From Anaerolinea sp. (GTDB lineage Bacteria > Chloroflexota > Anaerolineae > Anaerolineales > Anaerolineaceae), in NCBI GenBank assembly GCA_013824865.1, contig PNON01000010.1, positions 1 through 51,930 of the forward strand: 51,930 nt of DNA, in the 5' to 3' direction. Of the stretch, positions 1-8,763 are shown piece after piece. Made by a program: the position numbers and the translations under genes. Below the pieces are notes generated by a model, which ran no database searches, had not been told where the DNA came from, and was given only the letters and a program-made list of their open reading frames with translations. The stretch's first letter is position 1, and the number at the start of each line of letters is the position of its first letter.

Positions 1-292
1 CCCCATTGTCGTATTCATTGAAATAGTATAAAAATTAAGCGATAATAAGTGTATGTGTTTCCAATGCTGTTTATTGCGCCTGCATACAGCAACTTGCAGC
101 AGGATTGTTGAGCTATCATTGCCAATTTCTAAAAGTGGTCCAAAACATGCGATCATTCCAATTTGTTTAGTGTGTAAATAGATTGCTCTGCCTGACTATT
201 ATGGACTACACCAGGAAATGGACTGTCCCCATCCAGAACACGCCATTACTCCTCAACCAGGGAGCCTTTCATTTCGTAGATAGGCGGCCTAA
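1..292. other. 5' flank without a recognised gene
   Basis: No convincing reading frame, RNA or repeat is visible before the sensor gene that starts at 293. The purine-rich AGGCGG at 282-287 sits at a ribosome-binding distance from that gene's TTG start. Confidence 0.4.
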
Positions 293-3200
293 TTGAAAAA
301 CCTATTCCACAAGATTCTTGACGCTCCCTTGATTAAGAAAAACACAAGGATATCAAGAGCTTCATTATCGCAACTTAACCCGCGCTCGGTATTGCGCGCC
401 ATGCTGGTTGTTGCTGCATATCTCAGTACATTCATCATTCTCGATTTAATAACGAAACAGTTTGAAGAACTCCGTGGAATTGTCGCCTGGTATCCACCCG
501 CGGGTCTCACGTACACCCTGCTATTAGTGTTCGGCGTGAGATTCACTCCTGTGGTGACGATGGCCTTATTCCTCAGCAGTTTATTCGTCTATCGCATCCC
601 TCAACCCCCTTTCTATATTTTCTTGTGGGCACTCGTTAATTCCATCATTTATAGCGCTACCGCCTGGTTCTTGCGCCACCGGATTCGCTTCAATTGGCGG
701 ATGCAAAAAAGGCGGGACATTTCCTGGCTGATTGGCGCGACAATATTGGTTTCAGGGATTCTTGCCACAATTGCGGTTTCAGCTTCTGCCGCAAGTGGTG
801 ATATTCCGCGAAGCGAAATTTTACGTTCAATGATCATCTGGTGGATTGGTGAAACCGTTGGCGTTCTTACCATTGCACCCTTTCTGCTAAACTTTGTCAT
901 GCCGGGTTTGAGTCGGTTTGTGGAAAAGCAACCGGTCAGGTTACCCTCATACCGATCATTCCCGCGCCCAACGCCCACGGTCATTTTGCAAGCATTGAGC
1001 ATTGCAGTTCTATTCTACTGGGTCTTTATTTCCAGTTTCCTGGTGGAATTTCGCAACATGTATCTTATCATCTTGCCACTCATCTGGATTGCTCTGCAAC
1101 ATGGCTTCAAGGGAGCCACCGTGGGAATTGTGGCGCTGAATTTCGGTGCGTCATTAGCCATGTTGTATTTTCATCTCGATCAGGCACATATGGGCGAATT
1201 ACAATTGTTGATGATTGTCAATAATATCCTGGGTCTGCAGTTGGGAGCAGTCGTTACTGAACAAAAGCAGTCAGCAGAAGCTTTGCGGGAGAGCGAAAAA
1301 GAACTAAAAAGAGCACAATCACTCGGGCTGCTCGGAAACTGGAGTTATGACATCGGTTCACAAACTATCTCGTGGTCTGAGCAGGTATATCTGTTATATG
1401 AGCGTGACCCGATTTTAGGGCCGCTCACCCCCGATGAAGAGGCCGCCTATTACTCTCCCGAACAGGCTCAAATCTTGCGAGAGTATTCAAAACGGGCCAT
1501 CGAAGAAGGAGAAAGTTTTGAATATGATCTGGAAGCGAACTTACCGAATGGGAAGCAACGATATCTCTCAGCCAAAATGCAGCCAGTAATAGATGCAAAT
1601 GGTCAGATCGTTAAGCTTTTTGGGACAGTACAGGATGTCACCGAGCGCAAGCAAAGGGAAGCAGAGCTCCAAACCCGCACTGGGGAGCTGACAGAGCTTT
1701 ATCAGCTTTCCCGCGCTCTTGCGGATGCTGGTGATCTCGAAAATGTGATTGGGCTGGTGAACCGCCATGCGGTGGAAAGCCTTCATATCACCTTTAGCTG
1801 CATTTCGCTATTGGAAAATGGTAAGCTGGTGAGGCGGGCAATTCATCCAGTTGGGATTCTGGGCGATGCCATTACCGAAAGAGACAAACAGCCGATCAAT
1901 GCTCTGCCTGCCTGCCAGAGTATTCTGGAAAAGAACGAGCCAGTCATCCTTCAGCATGACAGCGCTGAAATTGGCAGCAGTGAATGTGCTACCCTCCTAC
2001 TGGATCATGCTCAAACGATCTGCGTGGTGCCTTTACGTGTCGGGTATACCTCTCAGGACTTAGATCCAGCGCTTGGTTTTCTGATCCTGGGCGAACAACG
2101 GGAGGAAGAACGTGAGCCTTTCACGCCTGGGAGGGTTCGAATGGTACGCAGTATTGGCGATCAAGCTGCTACAGCCATCCGCCGAATGCTACTGGATGAA
2201 CACGCCAGGCACCGATTGCAGCACCTTGCCTCACTAAGCGAGATCGACCGTACGATCGCTTCCGTTTTTGATCTTCGCCTCATCCTGGATATGATCCTCA
2301 AACATGTTAACGAGCAATTGGAGGTGGATGCCGCAGATATTTTGGTAGCCAACACCAGCCTGCATACCCTGGAATTTGCTGCCGGGCGCGGATTTCGCTC
2401 GCAAGTAAATGGACACCTGAAGCAACAAATGGGTAAGGGTCTGGCTGGCCGGGCTTACCTCGAGCGGCGCATGGTTCAAATCCATAACGCTGTCTTCAGC
2501 GAAGCGGACCTGTCTATGCAAGACCTGATAAAGGCTGAGCAAATTTCCTCTTACTTCGCTGTGCCGTTGATCATCAAAGGCCAGGTGAATGGGGTGTTGG
2601 AAATCTACCAACGCACCCCGCTGATACCAGATCAAGAATGGCTCAATTTCCTCGATAACCTGGCTGGTCAAGCTGCAATCGCCATAGATAATGACAAAAT
2701 GTATTATGGCCTGCAGCATTCAATCATCGACCTCAGGCTGGCGTACAATGCCACCATTGAAGGTTGGTCACATGCCCTCGACCTGCGCGATAAAGAGACC
2801 GATGGACACACCCGGCGGGTGACGGAAATGACAGAAAAATTGGCGTGTATGCTTGGCTTGGATGCAGAGGAATTGGTGTATGTTCGCTGGGGGGCTCTTC
2901 TACACGATATAGGCAATATGGGCGTCTCGGATGTGATTCTGCTCAAACCCGGCCCATTGACGGACGAAGAATGGGTGCTGATGAAAAGACATCCAACCTT
3001 TGCGTACGAGCTGCTTTCACCTATTAAATACTTGAAAACAGCCGTGGATATTCCATATTGCCACCACGAAAAGTGGGATGGCACGGGTTATCCGCGCAGT
3101 TTGAAAGGTGAGCAGATCCCGCTGATAGCGCGCCTCTTTGCGGTGGTGGACGTGTGGGATGTGCTCCTGTCAGACCGGCCCTTCCGGGCAGCCTGGCCGG

Positions 3201-3304
3201 AGGCGAAGGTATTCGAACATATCAGGGCTGAGTCAGGCAGTCACTTTGACCCGAAGGCTGTTGAAATCTTTTTGAAAGTCCTCGAACTGGAAGCGAAAAG
3301 ATGA
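293..3304 (+). CDS. MASE1-PAS-GAF-GAF-HD-GYP sensor, predicted c-di-GMP phosphodiesterase
   Basis: This is a 1003-residue membrane-anchored signalling protein. Residues about 35-325 hold multiple hydrophobic segments of MASE1 type, including a YPPAG motif. A PAS domain follows at about 335-450, then two GAF domains at about 465-625 and 645-800. The C-terminal HD-GYP domain spans about 820-1000, with H871-D872 in LLHDIGNMGV and the signature HHEKWDGTGYP at 924-934. HD-GYP domains are metal-dependent hydrolases of cyclic di-GMP, and the HD and GYP residues are all present, so activity is likely. The start is TTG at 293, five bases after AGGCGG; an ATG at 401 would remove the first 36 residues. 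The gene lies just upstream of a promoter with two c-di-GMP riboswitches, so the enzyme may influence the ligand they sense. The signal perceived by MASE1, PAS or GAF cannot be read from sequence. Confidence 0.9.
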   Translation: MKNLFHKILDAPLIKKNTRISRASLSQLNPRSVLRAMLVVAAYLSTFIILDLITKQFEELRGIVAWYPPAGLTYTLLLVFGVRFTPVVTMALFLSSLFVYRIPQPPFYIFLWALVNSIIYSATAWFLRHRIRFNWRMQKRRDISWLIGATILVSGILATIAVSASAASGDIPRSEILRSMIIWWIGETVGVLTIAPFLLNFVMPGLSRFVEKQPVRLPSYRSFPRPTPTVILQALSIAVLFYWVFISSFLVEFRNMYLIILPLIWIALQHGFKGATVGIVALNFGASLAMLYFHLDQAHMGELQLLMIVNNILGLQLGAVVTEQKQSAEALRESEKELKRAQSLGLLGNWSYDIGSQTISWSEQVYLLYERDPILGPLTPDEEAAYYSPEQAQILREYSKRAIEEGESFEYDLEANLPNGKQRYLSAKMQPVIDANGQIVKLFGTVQDVTERKQREAELQTRTGELTELYQLSRALADAGDLENVIGLVNRHAVESLHITFSCISLLENGKLVRRAIHPVGILGDAITERDKQPINALPACQSILEKNEPVILQHDSAEIGSSECATLLLDHAQTICVVPLRVGYTSQDLDPALGFLILGEQREEEREPFTPGRVRMVRSIGDQAATAIRRMLLDEHARHRLQHLASLSEIDRTIASVFDLRLILDMILKHVNEQLEVDAADILVANTSLHTLEFAAGRGFRSQVNGHLKQQMGKGLAGRAYLERRMVQIHNAVFSEADLSMQDLIKAEQISSYFAVPLIIKGQVNGVLEIYQRTPLIPDQEWLNFLDNLAGQAAIAIDNDKMYYGLQHSIIDLRLAYNATIEGWSHALDLRDKETDGHTRRVTEMTEKLACMLGLDAEELVYVRWGALLHDIGNMGVSDVILLKPGPLTDEEWVLMKRHPTFAYELLSPIKYLKTAVDIPYCHHEKWDGTGYPRSLKGEQIPLIARLFAVVDVWDVLLSDRPFRAAWPEAKVFEHIRAESGSHFDPKAVEIFLKVLELEAKR

Positions 3305-3348
3305 GGGCACATCTAAATATTTCCACTCGTTCAAAGTCGCGGACGTAA

Positions 3349-3369
3349 GGGCGAGGCGGCGCCTCGCCC
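3349..3369. repeat. GC-rich intergenic hairpin, possible dispersed repeat
   Basis: A perfect 9-bp stem GGGCGAGGC/GCCTCGCCC with a 3-base loop lies 45 bases after the HD-GYP gene. No U-tract follows, so it is not a classical terminator. It resembles the short GC-rich palindromes scattered between genes in many genomes, and comparable hairpins occur here at 32441-32501. Confidence 0.45.
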
Positions 3370-3490
3370 CTGCGAAATCCTCTCCGTTCTCCGCGAACTT
3401 ACACCCTGGTTCTTTCAGTAGTGAATAACTGGTGGGTTGGAAAAAACGTTCAAACCACCACTGCGAAAAATCCCATTAAACAGAAACCCC

Positions 3491-3518
3491 TTGACAATTG
3501 CCAACGAATGGTTATAAT
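3491..3518 (+). promoter_or_regulatory. Consensus sigma-70 promoter of the riboswitch leader
   Basis: A perfect -35 TTGACA (3491-3496) and perfect -10 TATAAT (3513-3518) are separated by 16 bases. Transcription would start near 3525 and give a leader of about 380 bases that contains both riboswitch aptamers before the sortase-like gene. Confidence 0.8.
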
Positions 3519-3585
3519 ATGGTTAGGAATTATATAGTAAAAAGTTAGTAATAGTTGATTTAATCAGCATTACCTTAACAATCAC

Positions 3586-3682
3586 CACTCGATAATAGCA
3601 AAACCGGCGAAAACCGGTGACGCAAAACCATGGGTCTAAATTCAGCCATAAGCTGAAAATGATCGCCAGGCTGCCGAAAGTG
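3586..3682 (+). promoter_or_regulatory. Cyclic di-GMP-I (GEMM-I) riboswitch, first of a tandem pair
   Basis: The sequence carries the GEMM-I core in order: GCAAAACC, a P1b hairpin ACCGG/CCGGT capped by CGAAAA, GACGCAAAACC, TGGGTCTAAA, a variable hairpin, then GCCAGGCTGCCG. The outer P1 stem can close through CACT (3586-3589) and AGTG (3679-3682). A strong hairpin with a U-tract at 3701-3726 follows directly and is a natural expression platform. Relative to the second copy this one has AAAACC for AAAGCC, so the two may differ in affinity. Confidence 0.88.
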
Positions 3683-3700
3683 TTTCACCTCGCACTCATA

Positions 3701-3726
3701 GCCCGGGCATCAGACCCGGGCATTTT
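3701..3726 (+). terminator. Intrinsic terminator between the two riboswitches
   Basis: The 7-bp stem GCCCGGG (3701-3707)/CCCGGGC (3715-3721) with a 7-base loop is followed by ATTTTT. Its place 18 bases after the first aptamer suggests ligand-controlled termination by that aptamer. Confidence 0.7.
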
Positions 3727-3740
3727 TGTACTCTAACATC

Positions 3741-3835
3741 TAAGAACGATAAGGGCAAAACCGGTGAAAATCGGTGACGCAAAGCCACGGGTCTAAAACC
3801 ATTATGGTCAAGATCGCCAGGCTGCCGAAACCTTA
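3741..3835 (+). promoter_or_regulatory. Cyclic di-GMP-I (GEMM-I) riboswitch, second of a tandem pair
   Basis: This copy is closer to consensus: GGGCAAAACC, a six-pair P1b stem ACCGGT/ATCGGT closed by a GAAA tetraloop, GACGCAAAGCC, CGGGTCTAAA, then GCCAGGCTGCCG. TAAG (3741-3744) and CTTA (3832-3835) can close P1. It ends 70 bases before the ATG at 3906. I see no clear terminator in that gap, so control may act on translation. Confidence 0.9.
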
Positions 3836-3905
3836 ATCAACTTCTGACCTCTGATTTCCAGATGTTGGCAGTGATCAACCGGAGCCCTTGTCGGGGAGAA
3901 AAGCA

Positions 3906-4559
3906 ATGGCTCCAAAACAACCCTTTCTATATTTTCTAACTCTCGCGGTCCTCCTGGTTTCCAGCCTGGTACCGTCTGCCAGCGTGAATGCACAAATCCC
4001 TGTGACCGCGGATGGCACACCTGCACTCGCAGATGTAGAGCAGGCATCCTCCGATTCAACCGTCCTTTCCCTGGTTGATTTTGCCTCCTCCTTAAAAAAT
4101 GGCGGATCAGACATTCGCGGTATCCACGTACCGGGTATCATGGCTTACCGGGTCGTCCAGCAGCCATCCGGGCAAAACGGTTTTGTCTCTGGCACTCGGG
4201 GAACTGTGACCCAATTCAGTCTGGCTTCCAATTATGGCAGCATCGGCATGCTGGCACATAACTATTTGGCGGGCGAAAAGTTTGTTGAACTACAGATTGA
4301 TGACATCATCCATATTGTGTATGGAGATGGATCATTCAACTCATTTAAGATAAAAGAGATCCACCGCTTCCAGGCACTGCAGCCCACCAGTCCTTCCTCT
4401 AATTTTATTGATCTTGAAACGAACGAGGAACTCACTGCCACCACCCTTTTTAAACGCATGTATGCTGGTAAAACACATCTGACACTGCAAACCTGTATTG
4501 CCGCGGAAAGAGAGAGTTCGTGGGGCAGGCTGTTCATTATCGCTGAGCCGATCAGTTAA
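3906..4559 (+). CDS. Secreted sortase-like protein under c-di-GMP riboswitch control
   Basis: This 217-residue protein starts with a hydrophobic signal segment (residues about 8-30) ending near SVNAQ. The C-terminal domain has a sortase-type arrangement: H118 in GMLAHNYLAG, C197 in TLQTC and R208 in SWGRLF, which match the His-Cys-Arg triad of class C60 sortases. Sortases cleave and transpeptidate proteins at the cell surface; here the partner protein is unknown and no LPxTG-type substrate is visible in the window. The ATG at 3906 is preferred because GGGGAG lies just upstream; a TTG at 3888 is also in frame. The tandem c-di-GMP riboswitches in its leader suggest production is tied to a switch between motile and attached states. 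The fold assignment is good; transpeptidase activity is inferred. Confidence 0.75.
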   Translation: MAPKQPFLYFLTLAVLLVSSLVPSASVNAQIPVTADGTPALADVEQASSDSTVLSLVDFASSLKNGGSDIRGIHVPGIMAYRVVQQPSGQNGFVSGTRGTVTQFSLASNYGSIGMLAHNYLAGEKFVELQIDDIIHIVYGDGSFNSFKIKEIHRFQALQPTSPSSNFIDLETNEELTATTLFKRMYAGKTHLTLQTCIAAERESSWGRLFIIAEPIS

Positions 4560-4592
4560 TCCGATTCCCAGGTTCGTATATATAGTCAGACC

Positions 4593-4616
4593 AACCGGCA
4601 ATTTAGCCGGTTTTAT
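4593..4616 (+). terminator. Intrinsic terminator after the sortase-like gene
   Basis: The 7-bp stem AACCGGC/GCCGGTT around a 6-base loop is followed by TTATTATTTA, 34 bases past the stop codon at 4559. Confidence 0.8.
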
Positions 4617-4655
4617 TATTTATAGAGGATGAATATTCCTTGCGGCAACTTGGGA

Positions 4656-4661
4656 TATAAT
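4656..4661 (+). promoter_or_regulatory. Possible -10 box for a nearly leaderless transcript
   Basis: TATAAT ends 11 bases before the ATG at 4673, and no Shine-Dalgarno sequence is visible between them. If used, transcription would begin at or within a few bases of the start codon. No good -35 is seen at the usual distance. Confidence 0.35.
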
Positions 4662-4672
4662 CAGATATAGAC

Positions 4673-5125
4673 ATGATTTCGCCCACCCGTTTACCTCCTT
4701 TCCGTTCAATTTTGCCATTTTCCATCTTTCTTGCGGTCACGGGATGGCTGGGAATGGTGCTGGTGGTGCTATCCACCCTGCCAACCCTGGGCCCGCGCTG
4801 GTTGTTTTTCTTCTTCATCGTCCTGGCGCTGACGGGGACTTTCCTGCCGCTCATCTTTTATCTCAACATTCGTTTTCCCAGCTATTCTCCCATCGGTATC
4901 CCGGTAGTCATCCGGCAGGCTTGCTGGGTCGGCGTGTATGGGGGAATCATTGCCTGGCTTCAGTTAGGGAGGATATTAACCACAGGATTGGGGGTGGCCA
5001 TTGCCATCGGGTTGTTGGTGGTGGAATGGCTTATCCGTTTCCGGGAAAAGAACAAGTGGAAACCCGGTCGGCAGGCAAACATCCAGCACATGGATGAGGA
5101 AGACGACCTGGAAAACGGGGAATGA
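4673..5125 (+). CDS. Four-segment membrane protein of unknown function
   Basis: This 150-residue protein has four hydrophobic segments (about 12-35, 43-63, 78-98 and 103-122), followed by a charged, acidic tail (DEEDD). I do not recognise a family. Its stop codon overlaps the selA start (ATGA at 5122-5125), so the two are translationally coupled and part of one operon. The coupling suggests co-expression but does not show a role in selenium metabolism. Confidence 0.7.
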   Translation: MISPTRLPPFRSILPFSIFLAVTGWLGMVLVVLSTLPTLGPRWLFFFFIVLALTGTFLPLIFYLNIRFPSYSPIGIPVVIRQACWVGVYGGIIAWLQLGRILTTGLGVAIAIGLLVVEWLIRFREKNKWKPGRQANIQHMDEEDDLENGE

Positions 5126-6483
5126 AGGATCTGCGCTCCCTCCCATCCATAGATCAGCTGCTGCGCACTTCAGCTGGCGAAGCGCAGATTCAGCGTTTTG
5201 GCCATACCCTGGCGCTGGAAATTTTGCGTGAGTACCTGGAGGACATCCGGTCTGACCAGATCAAGGGCGTGCCAGCAGCAGACCAGATTCTCAATGCAGT
5301 AGAAGCAAGATTAGCTGAAGCAGTCAAACCCAGCCTGGCGAGAGTGATTAACGCCACCGGGGTGATCCTGCATACCAACCTGGGACGCGCACCACTTTCC
5401 AATGCTAGTATTGCAGCCATGGAAGCTGCTGCAAAAAACTATTCCACCCTTGAATATGACCTCAAGTCAGGCACCCGGGGGTCCAGGCATGTGCATTGCG
5501 AGCAAATGCTTACCCGTTTGAGCGGCGCAGAAGCTGCCCTGGTGGTCAACAACAATGCCGGTGCTGTCCTGTTGATCCTTTCCGCATTGTTCCATAACAA
5601 AAAGGTCGCCATATCGCGCTCTCAACTGGTGGAAATTGGCGGCAGCTTTCGCATCCCGGACGTGATGCGGCAATCGGGCGCCAGGTTAATGGAGGTTGGA
5701 ACCACCAACCAGACGCACAACCAGGATTATGTGGATGCACTGGATGATGGCGCGGTGGGACTGGTAAGGGTGCATTCCTCCAATTTCAAGATCATCGGCT
5801 TCAGCAATGAACCGGATCTGGTATCCATGGTGGATATCGCGCATCAAGCCGGCGCGCTGATTGTGGATGACCTGGGTTCGGGTTCATTCCTGGATACGAA
5901 AGATTATGGATTGAATCACGAACCGATGGTGCAGGAATCCATCAAAGCCGGCGCGGATGTGGTCTCATTTTCGGGAGACAAGCTGTTGGGTGGCCCCCAA
6001 GCCGGGATCATCGTGGGCAGAAAAGTTTTGCTGGATAAAATCAAGAAGCATCCACTGGCCAGGGCAATACGCGCTGATAAACTGTGTCTGGCGGGGCTTT
6101 CAGCCACACTATCGCATTACCTGATTGGCAAAGCCTCACAGGAAATTCCAGTCTGGAAGATGATCAGTCATCCGGTGGAGGTCTTGCGTGAAAGGGCGCT
6201 CTGCTGGCAAGACCAGCTCGGATTCGGTGCGGTGATCCCAGGTGCATCCACTGTTGGCGGTGGCAGCCTGCCTGGCGAGACCCTACCCACCTGGCTGCTG
6301 GCGCTGAAGGTCAAATCACCAGAGAAAATGCTGAAGTACCTGCGTATGTCCGAGCCGATTATCATCGCCAGAATCCTGGATGATCACGTGGTTATTGACC
6401 CGCGCACTGTATTTGAAGATGATGAGGGTGACCTCATTGACTTGTTAAAACACTACTATCCAGAGCACAGGAAAACACTATGA
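5122..6483 (+). CDS. selA: L-seryl-tRNA(Sec) selenium transferase
   Basis: SelA is a PLP enzyme that converts seryl-tRNA(Sec) to selenocysteyl-tRNA(Sec) using selenophosphate. The 453-residue length and the N-terminal LPSIDQLLRT segment fit full-length bacterial SelA rather than the shorter SelA-like paralogs. The HTNLGRAPLS motif lies near residue 84, and the PLP lysine is K287 in SFSGDKLLGGPQAG. The start ATG overlaps the stop of the upstream membrane protein, and the stop overlaps the start of the M24 peptidase (ATGA at 6480-6483), so it sits inside a tight operon. Its presence predicts SelB, SelD and tRNA(Sec) elsewhere in the genome; none is visible here. A probable selenoprotein gene lies about 3.4 kb downstream on the same strand. 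Confidence 0.95.
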   Translation: MKDLRSLPSIDQLLRTSAGEAQIQRFGHTLALEILREYLEDIRSDQIKGVPAADQILNAVEARLAEAVKPSLARVINATGVILHTNLGRAPLSNASIAAMEAAAKNYSTLEYDLKSGTRGSRHVHCEQMLTRLSGAEAALVVNNNAGAVLLILSALFHNKKVAISRSQLVEIGGSFRIPDVMRQSGARLMEVGTTNQTHNQDYVDALDDGAVGLVRVHSSNFKIIGFSNEPDLVSMVDIAHQAGALIVDDLGSGSFLDTKDYGLNHEPMVQESIKAGADVVSFSGDKLLGGPQAGIIVGRKVLLDKIKKHPLARAIRADKLCLAGLSATLSHYLIGKASQEIPVWKMISHPVEVLRERALCWQDQLGFGAVIPGASTVGGGSLPGETLPTWLLALKVKSPEKMLKYLRMSEPIIIARILDDHVVIDPRTVFEDDEGDLIDLLKHYYPEHRKTL

Positions 6484-7685
6484 AGAAACATCTGGATGAA
6501 TTGATGGCAAAAAGAGGATTGGATGCCATCATTATTACAGGTACTGGTGATCATAATCCTGCCATGGTCTATATGACTGGCGGCGGGCATTTCAAAGCCA
6601 GTGTGGTAAAGAAAGCTGGTTTATTACCGGTGATCTACTGCAATCCAATGGAACGGGAAGAAGCTGCCCGTACCGGATTAACTGCGAAACTGCACCACAA
6701 CCAGAAAACAAACCCAGCAGCGCAGGCGGATGAGATCCGCTGGATGCTGCAAGATGCCGGATTGGCGAATGGCAAGGTGGCATTTTATGGCCGCGTGGAA
6801 GCCGGTGAGTTCATGGCGATACTGGAAGAGCTTCGCAAATGCGCGCCTGAGTATATCCTCGTCAGCGAACCGCAGGATAATCTCCTGATGGAAACACGCG
6901 CGACCAAAGGTGAAAGTGAAATAGCGCGAATCCGCAAGATGGGTCAGATCACTACCCGGGTGGTGGGGCGGGTGGCGGATTTATTATCTTCCAGCCGGGT
7001 TAGAAATAACCACCTGATCAACAGCGCTGATTCTCTGCTGCGCGTAGGTGATATTAAGAAACTGATCAATCTATGGCTGGCGGAGGAAGGCGCAGAAAAC
7101 CCGGAAGGCACCATCTTCGCCATCGGGCGCGATGCCGGGATTCCGCACAGCTCAGGCAACCCGGAGGATATCCTCGAACTGGGCAAAACGATCGTTTTTG
7201 ATATCTTCCCCTGCGAGGAGCAGGGTGGTTACTTTTACGATTTCACCCGCACCTGGTGCCTCGGCCATGCGGATGACCAGGTGATGCAGCTTTACCAGGA
7301 TGTAAAAACGGTATATGACACGGTGGTGAAGGAGCTCAAACCCGGCCAATTGTGTAAAGATCACCAGCGCTTCACCTGTGATCTTTTCGAAAAGATGGGT
7401 CATCCCACCATCCTCTCCCACCCTGGCACAACGGATGGTTATGTTCACAGCCTGGGTCATGGCCTCGGGTTGGATGTGCACGAAGCCCCCTGGTTTAGCA
7501 CCAACGTTGAGGTGAATGATCATCTTGTCCCCGGTAGCGTTTTCACCATCGAACCCGGTCTTTATTACCCGGAGCGTGGTATGGGTGTTCGCCTGGAAGA
7601 CACTTATCTGTCAACCACCAATGGGAGCTTTGAGAAACTGGCAGAATTCCCCATGGATCTCGTGCTGCCGGTCAGGAAATCTTGA
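6480..7685 (+). CDS. M24-family metallopeptidase (Xaa-Pro aminopeptidase type)
   Basis: This 401-residue protein has a creatinase-like N-terminal domain (about 1-150) and a C-terminal pita-bread domain. Metal-ligand candidates are D241 in VFDIFP, D254 in YDFTRT, the His of HSLGHGLGLDVHE, Glu in FTIEPGLY and Glu in GVRLEDTYL, matching the usual two-metal site. Family members remove an N-terminal residue preceding proline or act on small proline peptides. It overlaps selA by four bases and is followed nine bases later by tsaD. The exact substrate is not evident. Confidence 0.9.
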   Translation: MKKHLDELMAKRGLDAIIITGTGDHNPAMVYMTGGGHFKASVVKKAGLLPVIYCNPMEREEAARTGLTAKLHHNQKTNPAAQADEIRWMLQDAGLANGKVAFYGRVEAGEFMAILEELRKCAPEYILVSEPQDNLLMETRATKGESEIARIRKMGQITTRVVGRVADLLSSSRVRNNHLINSADSLLRVGDIKKLINLWLAEEGAENPEGTIFAIGRDAGIPHSSGNPEDILELGKTIVFDIFPCEEQGGYFYDFTRTWCLGHADDQVMQLYQDVKTVYDTVVKELKPGQLCKDHQRFTCDLFEKMGHPTILSHPGTTDGYVHSLGHGLGLDVHEAPWFSTNVEVNDHLVPGSVFTIEPGLYYPERGMGVRLEDTYLSTTNGSFEKLAEFPMDLVLPVRKS

Positions 7686-7694
7686 AAGGGTCAC

Positions 7695-8738
7695 ATGGAA
7701 TCCCGGATTAGAATCTTGGCAATTGAATCTTCCTGTGATGAGACTGCCGCGGCAGTACTGGAAAATGGCCGCGCGCTGCATTCCAACGTGGTTGCCACCC
7801 AGATCGACCTGCATGCGCAGTATGGTGGTGTGTTTCCTGAAGTAGCCTCGCGTCAGCATATCCGCACGATTTACGGGGTGGTGGACCAAGCCTTGAAGCA
7901 AGCCCATATGACCATGCAGGATATTGATGTGGTGGCAGTCACCCAGGGGCCGGGATTAGCCGGTTCGCTGGTGGTCGGGTTGAATATGGCAAAAGCCCTG
8001 GCGCTGGCGCGAAACATCCCGATTGTTGGCGTGAATCACCTCGAAGGGCATATCTATTCTGCCTGGGTCTACGATGCGGATCGGTATATGGATGGCAGCA
8101 AAGCGCCAGACCCCCCCGCCTTCCCGCTTGTGGCGCTGTTGGTCTCTGGCGGGCATACTGAGCTGGTTCTGATCGAAGATCATTTGCAATATCAATTACT
8201 AGGCAAGACACAGGATGATGCTGCTGGGGAGGCATTTGACAAGGTGGCGCGGCTGCTGGGTCTAGCTTACCCGGGCGGGCCTTCCATCCAACATGCAGCA
8301 GAAGGTGGGAACCCGACGGCCTTCACTTTCCCGCGCGCCAGGCTCGAAGGCGCCTGGGATTTCTCCTTCAGCGGCATAAAGACGGCTGTGCTGCGAACGG
8401 TGAAAAAAATTGAAGAAAATCACCAGGAGCTTCCGGTGGCAGACCTGGCAGCCAGTTTTCAGGCTGCGGTTGTGGATACTCTTTTAACGAAAACGCTGGC
8501 CGCCGCACGGAAATATAATGCCAGACAAATCCTGGTGGCAGGTGGTGTTTCCGCCAATCGGGCATTACGAGCGGCTTTTACCGGTCAAGCGGAGTTCCAG
8601 GTGCATATCCCGCAGTTCTCATTATGCACGGACAACGCGGGCATGATCGGCGCAGCTGGATATTACCGCTTCATTGCCGGTCACACCAGTTCGCTGGATA
8701 TGGACGCGCGTCCGGTCTGGCCGCTCTCTTCGCTGTGA
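7695..8738 (+). CDS. tsaD: tRNA N6-threonylcarbamoyladenosine transferase TsaD
   Basis: TsaD transfers the threonylcarbamoyl group to A37 of ANN-decoding tRNAs, working with TsaB and TsaE. The 347-residue length is typical. The N-terminal ESSCDETAAAVL motif, the metal-binding HLEGH at 115-119 and the LLVSGGHTEL, DDAAGEAFDKVAR and SGIKTA motifs are all present. The start ATG follows AAAGGG. It is in line with selA and the M24 gene and is probably co-transcribed with them. Confidence 0.96.
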   Translation: MESRIRILAIESSCDETAAAVLENGRALHSNVVATQIDLHAQYGGVFPEVASRQHIRTIYGVVDQALKQAHMTMQDIDVVAVTQGPGLAGSLVVGLNMAKALALARNIPIVGVNHLEGHIYSAWVYDADRYMDGSKAPDPPAFPLVALLVSGGHTELVLIEDHLQYQLLGKTQDDAAGEAFDKVARLLGLAYPGGPSIQHAAEGGNPTAFTFPRARLEGAWDFSFSGIKTAVLRTVKKIEENHQELPVADLAASFQAAVVDTLLTKTLAAARKYNARQILVAGGVSANRALRAAFTGQAEFQVHIPQFSLCTDNAGMIGAAGYYRFIAGHTSSLDMDARPVWPLSSL

Positions 8739-8763
8739 AACTTTCCCGGGGAGGTTGCATCTA

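Noticed and set aside
2234-3084. Long minus-strand frames inside the HD-GYP gene
   Set aside because: They have no family resemblance and lie antisense to well-conserved GAF and HD-GYP domains.
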